From Companilactobacillus versmoldensis DSM 14857 = KCTC 3814 (GTDB lineage Bacteria > Bacillota > Bacilli > Lactobacillales > Lactobacillaceae), in NCBI RefSeq assembly GCF_001434295.1, contig NZ_AZFA01000003.1, positions 1 through 64,000 on the forward strand: a DNA stretch of 64,000 bases, read 5' to 3'. Below, in pieces: positions 44,811 to 53,431 of the stretch (within the stretch, counting starts at the first letter, position 1; the number at the start of each line of letters is the position of its first letter). The notes beneath the pieces are model-generated. The model did no database searches. It was not told the origin of the DNA and saw only the letters and a list, made by a program, of their open reading frames with translations. Position numbers and translations under genes: made by a program.

Positions 44811-45833
44811 TTATTTTATAAATTTGAGCAATCGATTTTCCGATAATTGGCGATTGATGGTTTCAAGCTGACTAGGTCCGTTATAGATAAAGCCAGTATA
44901 AACTTGCACCAAACTAGCACCGGCATCGATGGCAGTTTGAGCATCCGTGGCCGTAAAGACCCCACCGGAAAAGATGATCGGCAACTGATCAGAAAATTTG
45001 GTACGAACTGCCTTAGTCAAACGCAAAGATTTTTCAAACAATGGTTTACCACTCAAACCGCCCTTTTCAATTTTGTTCTTGGAAACCAATTGATCTCTGG
45101 AACGACTAGTATTCGCCAAAATGATACCATCCATCAGTGAATGGGTGCGCTCTAAAGTATCCAACAGCTCTTCTTTGAGCAAATCACTACTGAACTTGCA
45201 AAAAATTGGGGTCGACAAGTTCAATGCTTTGATCTCTTGCAATAGATCAGTCAATATTTGTGGTTCTTGTAAAGATAAAACGCCCGCTTGATTAGGACAA
45301 CTTAAATTAAGTGCCAAATAATCAGCAGCATCGGATGCAAATCTCACATCATCGACCAATTCTGAAACCATTTGACTTGTATCCAAGCCATGAGAAGGAG
45401 CAATGCTCAAACCAATTTTTGTCTTATGATCGACTTGTTTGATCCGTTTAACAACTTCTTCGATCCCATCATTGTTCAAGCCCATCCGATTGATAATGGC
45501 ACTATCTTCTGGCAAACGAAAGATCCGTTTTTTCGGATTGCCATTTTGAGCTTGCTTAGTAACACTACCTACTTCAACAAAGCCAGCACCTAAGGCACCT
45601 AAACTATTGAAAAATTGACCATTCTTATCGAAACCAGCAGCGATCCCGACTGGTGAACTAAAATCGACCCCTTTAACAGTCGTTTTCAAGGTAGTCCTGT
45701 TTTTGACCCAAAACATTTTTTGCAGAGGTTTCGTATGATGATTGAAAACTTTCAAACCATCAGCCACAATATGGTGATCGACTTCTGGATCAACAGCAAA
45801 GATCAGCGGACGAACTGCATGATACCAATCCAT
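44811..45833 (-). CDS. pyrD: Class 2-type dihydroorotate dehydrogenase with Cys in the base position
   Basis: A 340-aa FMN enzyme oxidising dihydroorotate to orotate. Class 2 (membrane, quinone-dependent) features: N-terminal helical extension WYHAVRPLIFAVDPEVDH, IAAGFDKNG, INRMGLNNDG, GGLSGKPLFEKS and AGASLVQVYTGFIYNGP. Class 2 enzymes carry N-x-S-S-P-N with a Ser base; here NLSCPN places Cys at about residue 179, as in class 1. The ATG overlaps the pyrE stop as TAATG. Last gene of pyrBCFED. The electron acceptor is therefore uncertain. Confidence 0.93.
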   Translation of the reverse strand: MDWYHAVRPLIFAVDPEVDHHIVADGLKVFNHHTKPLQKMFWVKNRTTLKTTVKGVDFSSPVGIAAGFDKNGQFFNSLGALGAGFVEVGSVTKQAQNGNPKKRIFRLPEDSAIINRMGLNNDGIEEVVKRIKQVDHKTKIGLSIAPSHGLDTSQMVSELVDDVRFASDAADYLALNLSCPNQAGVLSLQEPQILTDLLQEIKALNLSTPIFCKFSSDLLKEELLDTLERTHSLMDGIILANTSRSRDQLVSKNKIEKGGLSGKPLFEKSLRLTKAVRTKFSDQLPIIFSGGVFTATDAQTAIDAGASLVQVYTGFIYNGPSQLETINRQLSENRLLKFIK

Positions 45834-46471
45834 TATTTGCACCAGCTCTCAGGATCTTTATACCATTGATGTAATAAGTCCACATCTTCTGATTGAACGT
45901 AGCCTAACTTTTCAGCCATTTTGATCATGACTGGATAGTTGGTCAAAGTTTTCAAAACAGTTTCGTTCTCAGCCACATTTTTATCAGCTTCAGGTAAGTT
46001 ATAAGTGAAAATAGCAGCTGTGCCAACCACTTCGGCTCCAGCAGCTCGGATAACGTCAACTGCTTCGAGGACGCTACCTCCTGTTGAGATCAAATCATCA
46101 ATCACGACTACTTTGTCACCTTTGTTCAACCAACCCTCGATCTGACGCTTAGTACCATGTCCCTTTGGCTTTGAGCGAACATAATTCATTGGCAAATTCA
46201 AAATATTAGCGACACCACTAGCATGAGGAATACCGGCAGTAGCGACGCCACTAATGACGTTAGCTTCTGGATAATTTTTTTTGATTAGATCAGCTAGATC
46301 CGTAGCAATCTGTTGTCTGAATTCTGGATAAGCAATCGTCATGCGATTATCAGTATAAATTGGTGATTTTATCCCGCTGATCCAAGTGAAAGGTTCTTGG
46401 GGACTGAGTTTCACTGCTTTGATTTTTAATAAATTACTAGCAATATTTTCGGCAACTTGATTATTTTCCAT
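45833..46471 (-). CDS. pyrE: Orotate phosphoribosyltransferase
   Basis: A 212-aa enzyme coupling orotate to PRPP to give OMP. The PRPP motif VVVIDDLISTGGS is at about residues 117-129; the catalytic loop Lys/His lie in RSKPKGHGTK and YTDNR binds orotate. The ATG overlaps the pyrF stop (TAATG) and follows AGGAG, so translation is coupled. Confidence 0.96.
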   Translation of the reverse strand: MENNQVAENIASNLLKIKAVKLSPQEPFTWISGIKSPIYTDNRMTIAYPEFRQQIATDLADLIKKNYPEANVISGVATAGIPHASGVANILNLPMNYVRSKPKGHGTKRQIEGWLNKGDKVVVIDDLISTGGSVLEAVDVIRAAGAEVVGTAAIFTYNLPEADKNVAENETVLKTLTNYPVMIKMAEKLGYVQSEDVDLLHQWYKDPESWCK

Positions 46472-47160
46472 TATTTCCACTCCTGATAAATATCTTTGTA
46501 GGCAAAAAAGCCGTCGTTTGCTTGGGTGATCGGACGTCCGACAACAATCCCGTCACTACCCAATTCTCGAGCTTGACTAGGTGTTGCCACTCGTTTTTGG
46601 TCACCGACCTGAGATGACTTTGGTCGAATACCAGGCGTTATACAGAGAAACTCTGGACCGGTCACATCTTTGATCATTGGCACCTCAAGAGCGGAGGAAA
46701 TAACTCCATCAGCTCCATTGTCATAGGCTAATTTTGCTAGATGAGTGACATAATCCTGCGATTTTAAAGGGATCTGCAATTCGTCCTCTAATTCAGTTTG
46801 ACCTAAGGAAGTCAATTGTGTCACAGCCAACAGCTTAGTATTGCTATCGGCTAAACCTTTTTTAGCTGCAGCAATCATTTCTGAACCGCCACTGGCGTGA
46901 ACCGTTAGCATTTGAACATCCCACTTGTCGATCATCTCGCAAGTCCTTTTAACAGTGTTAGGGATATCATGTAATTTTAAATCCAAAAAAATTTTATAGC
47001 CACGATTTCGTAAACTACGTACGAACGGATAGCCAAATTGGCAAAACATCTCTAGTCCGATCTTCAAAAATAAATCGGTATCCTTGGGAAATTGGCTTAA
47101 AAACTGTATACATTCAAAATCATCGGCAAAATCTAGTGCCACTATTACTGGTTTATCCAT
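46471..47160 (-). CDS. pyrF: Orotidine-5'-phosphate decarboxylase
   Basis: A 229-aa TIM-barrel enzyme turning OMP into UMP. VALDFAD opens the barrel, and the catalytic Lys-Asp network lies in FLDLKLHDIPNTV (about 57-69); LCITPGIRP and GIVVGRPITQA bind phosphate. Length is usual. It starts 15 bp after pyrC. Confidence 0.97.
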   Translation of the reverse strand: MDKPVIVALDFADDFECIQFLSQFPKDTDLFLKIGLEMFCQFGYPFVRSLRNRGYKIFLDLKLHDIPNTVKRTCEMIDKWDVQMLTVHASGGSEMIAAAKKGLADSNTKLLAVTQLTSLGQTELEDELQIPLKSQDYVTHLAKLAYDNGADGVISSALEVPMIKDVTGPEFLCITPGIRPKSSQVGDQKRVATPSQARELGSDGIVVGRPITQANDGFFAYKDIYQEWK

Positions 47161-47175
47161 TTCTATCCCCCATCT

Positions 47176-48441
47176 TTAATAAACTTGTTTCCCGGCAACA
47201 AAAGTCTTTAAAACACGACCACGAACCTTTTCTCCAATAAATGGACTATTAACTCCCTTAGAGAGAAAGTCAGCTTTGTCGATCGTATAAGCGTTATCTA
47301 AATCGATTATCGTAAAGTCAGCTGGTCGGTCGAATAATATCTGTCCGGCATTCTTTAATCCAAAAAGATCCGCCGGTTTGGCCGACATCAACTGCAATAG
47401 ACCTCCCAAGGTCATCACACCTTGTTCAACCAAGTGCGTATACATCAAAGCAAAAGAAGTCTCGATACCGGTGATACCAAAAGCACTCTTCAAAAAGCCT
47501 TGATTTTTCTCATCAACCGCATGTGGTGCGTGATCGGTCGCAATCATGTCGATCGTGCCATCTTGAATCCCTTCGATCAAAGCGGTCCGATCTTTTTCAC
47601 TTCTTAGTGGTGGGTTCATCTTAAAATTGGCATCATCGCCCACGATATCTTGGTCACTCAACAACGAATGATGAGGCGTGACTTCACAAGTTACATTGAT
47701 ACCAGCATCTTTGGCGATCCGGACCAAATTGACGCTCTCGGCCGTCGAAATATGGCAAACATGATAATGGACACCTGTCTGCTTGGCTAAAATCAAGTCT
47801 CGAGCTAACTGAGATGTTTCTGCGGCTTCATTGATCGCCGGTAATCCCAACTTCTTGGCCGTTGGTCCTTGATTGATAACACCATGATCAAACAGATCCT
47901 GGTCTTCGACGTGCGCTGCTAATACTCCCTTAAAAGAGGCAATTTCTTCCATGGCGTCAAACATCGACTTTGCATTGCCAATACCGTGGCCATCATTAGA
48001 AAAGGCAAAAGCTCCAGCTTGGTGCAACTTATCGATATCTACCAATTGACTACTGACCTCATCTTTAGTTACTGGTGCATATTGTAAAGTATGAATCAGT
48101 GATTCTTTTTGGTTCAAAGTCAATTGAGCTTGAAATTTTTCGATCGTATCAGGAACCGGCGTAACATTTGGCATCGCCATAACAGTCGTGAAACCACCAT
48201 GAGCCGATGCTCTTGAACCAGTACTTATCGTTTCTTTGTGGGTCTGGCCCGGTTCACGAAAATGAACGTGGACGTCGACCAATCCCGGAGTCACTAAATT
48301 ATTTTTAGCATCGATCACTGTAGCTTGGGGAGCTTCGATTTTTTCTTGGACTTGTGCAAATTTCCCGTCTTTGATCAAAAGATCACGGTTCAAAATATTA
48401 TTATCGTAAAATAATTTGGCGTTTTTTATTAGCAATTCCAT
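47176..48441 (-). CDS. pyrC: Dihydroorotase
   Basis: A 421-aa amidohydrolase of the long Gram-positive (class I) type closing carbamoyl-aspartate to dihydroorotate. The metal HxH lies in GLVDVHVHFREPG; further ligands are in VCHISTAES and the catalytic Asp in MIATDHAPHAV. Its start overlaps the end of pyrB by 41 bp; AAGGAGAG lies 10 nt upstream. Confidence 0.96.
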   Translation of the reverse strand: MELLIKNAKLFYDNNILNRDLLIKDGKFAQVQEKIEAPQATVIDAKNNLVTPGLVDVHVHFREPGQTHKETISTGSRASAHGGFTTVMAMPNVTPVPDTIEKFQAQLTLNQKESLIHTLQYAPVTKDEVSSQLVDIDKLHQAGAFAFSNDGHGIGNAKSMFDAMEEIASFKGVLAAHVEDQDLFDHGVINQGPTAKKLGLPAINEAAETSQLARDLILAKQTGVHYHVCHISTAESVNLVRIAKDAGINVTCEVTPHHSLLSDQDIVGDDANFKMNPPLRSEKDRTALIEGIQDGTIDMIATDHAPHAVDEKNQGFLKSAFGITGIETSFALMYTHLVEQGVMTLGGLLQLMSAKPADLFGLKNAGQILFDRPADFTIIDLDNAYTIDKADFLSKGVNSPFIGEKVRGRVLKTFVAGKQVY

Positions 48442-49345
48442 CTGTAGTATTCTCTCCTTGCAAGACTGCTTCGATCATTGCCATTCTCATAAATACTCCA
48501 TTGTGCATTTGTTGGAAGATGTATGATTTGTCACATTCAACCACATCATCGGCAATCTCAACACCACGATTAACAGGTGCTGGATGCATGATCATCGCAT
48601 CGTCTTTCATCAAATCAACTCTTCGCATATCAATGCCATAATCTTTGAAGTAAGCTTCTTTTGAAAAGCCTTGATTCTCATCGTCTGACAAACGTTCGTG
48701 CTGAACTCTCAGTAACATGACAACGTCCATTTCTGAACAAAGATCATAGACTGACATGTGAGGACCGAATTCTTTAAATTCATCCGTATACCACGAGTTT
48801 AACCCACCAAAGCTGACTTGTGCACCTAATCTTGATAAAATTTCGGCATTAGAATGTGCCACACGTGAATGAGACAAGTCACCAATGATGCCAATTTTTA
48901 ATCCTTCAAATTGTCCAAAATGCTCCAAGATCGTCATCATATCTAACAATGATTGTGAAGGATGTTGGCCAGTCCCGTCACCTGCATTGATGATCGGAAT
49001 ATTGATATTTTTTCCTAAAAGATCTTGATAAAATTCATCTTGAGGATGTCTGATGACGGCGACCGATGCGCCAATGCTTTCGATAGTTCTAACAGTATCA
49101 TAAAGAGTTTCGCCCTTAGTAGTCGAAGATGAGCCAGCTTCAAAAGCAACTTCTTTCATTCCTAAGTTCATTTCGGCAACTTGAAAACTTGATTTTGTTC
49201 GAGTGCTATTCTCAAAAAATAGATTCATCGCATACTTATCAGTTCCAGCTAAGGAATGTTTGCCTGATTTGAATTCGATCGCACGGTCGATCAATTGATA
49301 GACTTCTTGGTTTGAGAATTGTGACATAGAAAGTATATTTTTCAT
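48401..49345 (-). CDS. pyrB: Aspartate carbamoyltransferase catalytic subunit
   Basis: A 314-aa enzyme making carbamoyl-aspartate. The carbamoyl-phosphate motif FFENSTRTKSSF is at about 43-54, HPSQSLLD near 130 and HPAPVNRG near 260 bind aspartate. ATG 49345 follows GGAGG; a frame reaching 49411 would run through the second PyrR attenuator. First gene of the operon, which here lacks pyrR, pyrP and carAB. Confidence 0.96.
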   Translation of the reverse strand: MKNILSMSQFSNQEVYQLIDRAIEFKSGKHSLAGTDKYAMNLFFENSTRTKSSFQVAEMNLGMKEVAFEAGSSSTTKGETLYDTVRTIESIGASVAVIRHPQDEFYQDLLGKNINIPIINAGDGTGQHPSQSLLDMMTILEHFGQFEGLKIGIIGDLSHSRVAHSNAEILSRLGAQVSFGGLNSWYTDEFKEFGPHMSVYDLCSEMDVVMLLRVQHERLSDDENQGFSKEAYFKDYGIDMRRVDLMKDDAMIMHPAPVNRGVEIADDVVECDKSYIFQQMHNGVFMRMAMIEAVLQGENTTDGIANKKRQIILR

Positions 49346-49359
49346 TGTTTTCCTCCAAA

Positions 49360-49437
49360 TAAAAAGGACTCTAGTTTTCACCAGCGTCCTCATGTGTAGA
49401 GTTTCCCCCACTAAATCTTTGAGACCTCACTGGATCT
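49360..49437 (-). promoter_or_regulatory. Second (proximal) PyrR attenuator
   Basis: AGATCCAGTGAGGTCT (49422-49437, minus strand) is a PyrR-type RNA hairpin with the conserved CAGUGAGG-like loop. It is followed by a terminator, GGACGCTGG/CTAGAGTCC (49366-49389), with UUUUUA tail (49361-49365). PyrR-UMP binding would favour the terminator and lower pyrB expression. Confidence 0.75.
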
Positions 49438-49472
49438 GATTAAAAATTCCTTTTATTTTATTTTTTGTAAAC

Positions 49473-49554
49473 AAAAAACTTCCTATCCCACAAGGTTAGG
49501 AAGTTTACACTTTTAGCACAAATGTATTTAACCTTCCAAGCCTCACAGGACTTG
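49473..49554 (-). promoter_or_regulatory. First (distal) PyrR attenuator
   Basis: The PyrR-binding segment (49532-49554, minus strand, core CTGTGAGGCTTGG) precedes a terminator AACTTCCTA/TAGGAAGTT (49477-49505) with six Us. GTAAACTTCC upstream of the stem can form the alternative antiterminator. Confidence 0.8.
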
Positions 49555-49576
49555 TTTAAAAGTTTTCGTTGCAATT

Positions 49577-49605
49577 AATATAAGTTAAATTCAAATATTA
49601 GTCAA
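49577..49605 (-). promoter_or_regulatory. pyr operon promoter
   Basis: TTGACT (49600-49605) and TATATT (49577-49582) with a 17-nt spacer, minus strand. The minus-35 overlaps the last codons of nhaC, so the leader starts near 49570. Confidence 0.7.
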
Positions 49606-51016
49606 GCCCTTTCTCTGTGATCGAACTAGTTTCAGCGACTGACTTTTTCTGAGTATATCTGCTACCAAATACAAAGCCAAATATGACTGTTAACAAGGGG
49701 TTCAACCAGACATAAAAAGCAAACGGGATAAAGACTAGTGGGCTGACGTGTAGGATACCAGAAATAAAGATCCCACTGACGCCCCAAGGGACCAATGCAT
49801 TGATATCAGCTCCACCGGTTGCTAAAACTCTCGATAAATATTGAGGCTTGATACCTTGTTGATCAAAATTCTTCCGATATGTAGTACCTGGCAAAATGAT
49901 CGATAAGTATTGCTCACCCACTAAGAAATTGACGCCAATAGCACTGATGATCGAAGTCAAAATTAGTTTACCTGGAGTATTGACTTGTTCACGCAATTTA
50001 TTGATCAAGTTGTCTACCACGCCTAACTTCAATAAAACTCCACCTAAGGTCAGAGCGACTAAAATCAATGAGATGCTATCTAACATGCTAGAAACTCCGC
50101 CGCCAGATACGATTGCATTGATTTTCTTATCAGGAGAATTTAATTTGAATCCTTGCATGATCTGTTGACTGATGGTTGCAAATGTTGGATGATCGATCAC
50201 CACATGCATCAAGATAGCTGTCAATGACCCGACCAAAAGCGTTGGGATAGCGGGAACTTGCATCAAGGCGCAGATTATCAAGATGACGATTGGGATCAAC
50301 ATGACCGGTGAAACGAAAAAGTTACTCTCCAATGCATTGATGATGTGATGAACAGAACTCATATCAGGATTAGAATTCGTGTGCCCTGCGACTAAGAAAA
50401 TGATGGCAGCGATCAAAGCCGACAACAAAGCCGTGTGCGAAATGGTCCGGATATGATCAAAAACGTTATCGACACCGGCGATACCAGTCGATAGATTAGT
50501 CGTTCCTGACAGTGGTGACATGTTGTTCCCAAAGAGGGCTCCGGAAACGATCGAGCCAGCTGTCAAAGCAGTATTGATCCCCATAACTTGGCCAATGCCC
50601 ATGAAGACGATACCTAAAGTACTGATGGTCGTAAATGAGCTACCAACGATAACTCCGACTAAACAGCAACTAACAAACACAGTGAACAAGAAGAAACGAA
50701 CGTTCAACAATTCCAGACCATAGACCATGATTGTCGGAATAACACCTGACATCAGCCAAGCTGAGACCAACACACCAATCATGATGAATATTATCATTGG
50801 GATGATCCCAGGTTTGACCCCATCGATTATCCCTTGCTGTAATTCGTTCCACGAAAAACCTCGAAAATGTCCATAAAAAATCAATAAGGTAAACGTCAAT
50901 AAAATCGGAATTTGTGGCGTTAATTGTAATTTGATCATCATAAAGGCTAACAAGCCAAACATGACGACCATGATAATGAGACTTTCCCAAAATGTTAATC
51001 GATTTTCTTGTTTCAT
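49598..51016 (-). CDS. nhaC: NhaC-family antiporter, possibly a tyrosine transporter
   Basis: A membrane carrier of about 472 aa with 11 to 12 transmembrane helices. GNNMSPLSGTTNLST is the NhaC signature region, with Gly where many Na+/H+ antiporters have Asp (SPLSDTT). It lies 22 bp after tyrS and should share the tyrosine T-box leader. NhaC genes next to tyrS occur in tyrosine decarboxylation clusters, but tdcA and tyrP are absent here. Amino-acid transport is inferred from this context. ATG 51025 and ATG 51016 are both possible; the latter has better spacing from AAGG. Confidence 0.87.
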   Translation of the reverse strand: MKQENRLTFWESLIIMVVMFGLLAFMMIKLQLTPQIPILLTFTLLIFYGHFRGFSWNELQQGIIDGVKPGIIPMIIFIMIGVLVSAWLMSGVIPTIMVYGLELLNVRFFLFTVFVSCCLVGVIVGSSFTTISTLGIVFMGIGQVMGINTALTAGSIVSGALFGNNMSPLSGTTNLSTGIAGVDNVFDHIRTISHTALLSALIAAIIFLVAGHTNSNPDMSSVHHIINALESNFFVSPVMLIPIVILIICALMQVPAIPTLLVGSLTAILMHVVIDHPTFATISQQIMQGFKLNSPDKKINAIVSGGGVSSMLDSISLILVALTLGGVLLKLGVVDNLINKLREQVNTPGKLILTSIISAIGVNFLVGEQYLSIILPGTTYRKNFDQQGIKPQYLSRVLATGGADINALVPWGVSGIFISGILHVSPLVFIPFAFYVWLNPLLTVIFGFVFGSRYTQKKSVAETSSITEKGLD

Positions 51017-51038
51017 TTTTGTCATCGCCTTAGTATAT

Positions 51039-52283
51039 CTATTTGATTTCAGCTAAGAAATACTTCTTCTTACCACGACGGATCACGATGTATTTACCAT
51101 CGAATGAAGTGCTTGGATCGATCATCAAAGTAGTGTCAGTTAATCTTTCACCATTGATACGAATTGCACCATTTTGAATATCTTCACGTGCTTGACGTTT
51201 AGATTTATCAACATTGGCGGCGATCAACAGGTCAACTAGATTGATTTCATCTTTAGTGATCTCAGCACTTGGAACACCATTGAAAGCTTGAGCTACTTCA
51301 GCAGTTGTCAATTCTTTGATCTCACCTGAGAACAAGACTTCAGTGATCTTTTGAGCAACTTTCAAGGCATCCTCACCATGTACAAAAGTTGTAACTTCTT
51401 CAGCTAATTTTCTCTGTGCTTCACGTTTCTCCGGATGAGTTTTCACTTTTTCAGCCAAATCTTCGATCTCATCTTTTGACAAGAAAGTAAATTCCTTCAA
51501 TAAATTGATAACATCTCTGTCATCTTGGTTGAACCAAAATTGATAAAACTCATAAGGAGAAGTCTTCTTAGAGTCTAACCAAACAGCTCCACCAGCAGTT
51601 TTACCAAATTTAGTTCCATCAGCTTTCAGCAATAATGGAATAGTCAAAGCGTAGACTTCAGCATCTTGACCTTCAGCTTTGTGGATCAAATCTAGTCCGG
51701 CAGTCAGATTACCCCATTGGTCACCACCACCGACTTGTAACTTCACGTTGTGTTGACGATAAAGTGTTAAGAAATCGAGTGATTGTAAAATTTGATAGGT
51801 AAATTCAGTAAAGGAGATACCAGTTTCCAAACGGCTGGAAACAATTTCCTTATTCAACATTGTATTAACATTGAACAATTTTCCATAGTCACGTAAGAAA
51901 TCTAAAATGCCAATTTGAGCCGTCCAATCATAATTGTTGACCATTGTGAAACTAGGGAAAATCCGTTTAGCTTGTGAACTTAAAGCTTCAACATTGTGAT
52001 CGACTTGTTCCATAGTCTGCATAGGACGTTCAGCCTTTTTACCACTTGGGTCACCGATCGAACCAGTTGCTCCACCGATAACGATATAAGGATGGTTGCC
52101 AGCCTTAGCAAAACGTTGCAAAGTCATGAATGGTAATAAATGTCCGATGTGCATTGAATCTCCAGTGGGATCCATACCACAATAAAGTGCGATGGCTTCC
52201 TTTTCGGTCAGTTTCTTTAGACCCTCTTCATCTGAGGTTTGATTGACCAAACCTCGCCACTTTAATTCATCAATAATATTCAT
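51039..52283 (-). CDS. tyrS: Tyrosyl-tRNA synthetase
   Basis: A 414-aa class I synthetase. YCGMDPTGDSMHIGHLLPF holds the HIGH motif, GKTAGGAVWLDSKKTSPY includes the KFGKT (KMSKS equivalent) loop, QVGGGDQWGN binds tyrosine, and the C-terminus is an S4-like RNA-binding domain (QAREDIQNGAIRINGE). ATG 52283 lies 8 nt after AGGAGG. A tyrosine T-box leader is upstream and nhaC downstream. Confidence 0.98.
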   Translation of the reverse strand: MNIIDELKWRGLVNQTSDEEGLKKLTEKEAIALYCGMDPTGDSMHIGHLLPFMTLQRFAKAGNHPYIVIGGATGSIGDPSGKKAERPMQTMEQVDHNVEALSSQAKRIFPSFTMVNNYDWTAQIGILDFLRDYGKLFNVNTMLNKEIVSSRLETGISFTEFTYQILQSLDFLTLYRQHNVKLQVGGGDQWGNLTAGLDLIHKAEGQDAEVYALTIPLLLKADGTKFGKTAGGAVWLDSKKTSPYEFYQFWFNQDDRDVINLLKEFTFLSKDEIEDLAEKVKTHPEKREAQRKLAEEVTTFVHGEDALKVAQKITEVLFSGEIKELTTAEVAQAFNGVPSAEITKDEINLVDLLIAANVDKSKRQAREDIQNGAIRINGERLTDTTLMIDPSTSFDGKYIVIRRGKKKYFLAEIK

Positions 52284-52316
52284 CAAAAAATCCTCCTAAA
52301 AATTATCCTACGAAAC

Positions 52317-52532
52317 AAAAAAAGAGCGTCTCTGCATATTGCAGGGACGCTCTTTGCGCGGTACCACCCAAATTCAAATAGCACACGCTATTTGCTCTTA
52401 CTCCTGTATCGTAGGACACGAAATCTTCATTTTGTATTTTGTCGCGACAACCTGCTTGACTCGCACCAACCGTCAATTCTCTGAACACTGAGTTGCTCAA
52501 CTACTTGAGTTAAAATGAAAATTTAATTTATG
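52317..52532 (-). promoter_or_regulatory. Tyrosine T-box leader
   Basis: The minus strand shows stem I elements AGAGAA and GGTTGGTGCGAG, the T-box core GGTGGTACCGCG (complement of 52357-52368), and a terminator stem AAAGAGCGTCTCTGC/GCAGGGACGCTCTTT (52321-52355) with seven Us. The likely specifier is TAC (Tyr) at 52406-52408, with another TAC at 52411-52413. Uncharged tRNA-Tyr would stabilise the antiterminator and switch on tyrS-nhaC. Confidence 0.92.
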
Positions 52533-52538
52533 TCTAAA

Positions 52539-52566
52539 ATGATAGCAGACGAAAAAAAAATTTCAA
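52539..52566 (-). promoter_or_regulatory. tyrS promoter
   Basis: TTGAAA (52561-52566) and TATCAT (52539-52544) with a 16-nt T-rich spacer, minus strand, just upstream of the T-box leader. Confidence 0.55.
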
Positions 52567-52621
52567 GTCAAAATTAAATTTTTCCAATTGTTGTATAATA
52601 ATTCTAATTTAAGAAACGGAG

Positions 52622-53383
52622 ATGACTAGCTTGTTGATCGATGATTTTGACAGTGATAGTGAAGAAATATTGCAACCAGATCAACGTAACAAGCCCATCG
52701 CAAACTTCCCTAAAATCATCATTGCACCATTTTATGGTGACATGGTCCAAAAGTTTGCCATCGACAACGGCTTGCCCATTATTGGTAATTCTAAATCTTT
52801 GAATGGTTCAAACTATGTTTACAGATATCAATTTCATGACTTGCGTTTGGGATTGATCATGGCTCCCGTAGGTGCTCCTCAATGTATCGAAACGATGGAA
52901 GACTTGCGGATCATGGGTGCGACCAAATTCATTACTTTTGGCACTTGCGGCGTGTTGGATACAACCATTGGTAAAGGAAAAATCGCCATCCCTAGTACTG
53001 CCGTCCGTGATGAGGGTACTTCTTACCACTACCAACCCGCTTCTGAGACTATTCAGATGCCCAAAAAGACACTCCAGATCATTCAAGAAGCTTTAAATAC
53101 AGCTCAAATACCTTATATGGAAGGCAAAACTTGGACGACTGATGCAATTTACCGTGAGACTAAAAACATCTTTCAAAAGCGTAAACGCGCTGGTTGTTCC
53201 TTCGTGGACATTGAAGCCTCTGCCATCCTTGCTTGGTCAAAATTCCGCCAGATCGAAGCCTATCCATTCTTTACCACGGCTGACAACCTGGACTCCAAAA
53301 TGTGGGAAGTTCGTTCAGACTATCGGGACGATATCCCTACCGCTTTAAAAGCAGCTCTAGCAATTGCTAGATTGATCAACTAA
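52622..53383 (+). CDS. Nucleoside phosphorylase (uridine phosphorylase-like)
   Basis: A 253-aa PNP/UDP family 1 phosphorylase. IIAPFYGD is the phosphate-binding start, FGTCGVLD the strand after the Arg, RDEGTSYHY the substrate loop, WTTDAIYRET the nucleoside-binding region, and FVDIEASA replaces the usual V(D/E)MEASA. Base specificity (uridine or purine) cannot be read off. It carries a longer N-terminus (about 28 residues) than typical uridine phosphorylase. A CGGAG site sits very near the first ATG (52622), so the start is tentative. Confidence 0.85.
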   Translation: MTSLLIDDFDSDSEEILQPDQRNKPIANFPKIIIAPFYGDMVQKFAIDNGLPIIGNSKSLNGSNYVYRYQFHDLRLGLIMAPVGAPQCIETMEDLRIMGATKFITFGTCGVLDTTIGKGKIAIPSTAVRDEGTSYHYQPASETIQMPKKTLQIIQEALNTAQIPYMEGKTWTTDAIYRETKNIFQKRKRAGCSFVDIEASAILAWSKFRQIEAYPFFTTADNLDSKMWEVRSDYRDDIPTALKAALAIARLIN

Positions 53384-53388
53384 ACACA

Positions 53389-53428
53389 AAAAAATGACTA
53401 TTCGATTTTTATCGAATGGCCATTTTTA
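53389..53428. terminator. Bidirectional phosphorylase/suf terminator
   Basis: AAAAATGaCTATTCGAT paired with ATCGAATgGcCATTTTT, flanked by A and T runs, between convergent genes. Confidence 0.85.
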
Positions 53429-53431
53429 TTT

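Noticed and set aside
49346-49411. N-terminal extension of pyrB
   Set aside because: Runs through the proximal PyrR attenuator; ATG 49345 has GGAGG and matches the family start.
52303-52500. 65-codon minus-strand frame upstream of tyrS
   Set aside because: It is read through the T-box leader, including the GGTACC core and terminator; the RNA explains this DNA.
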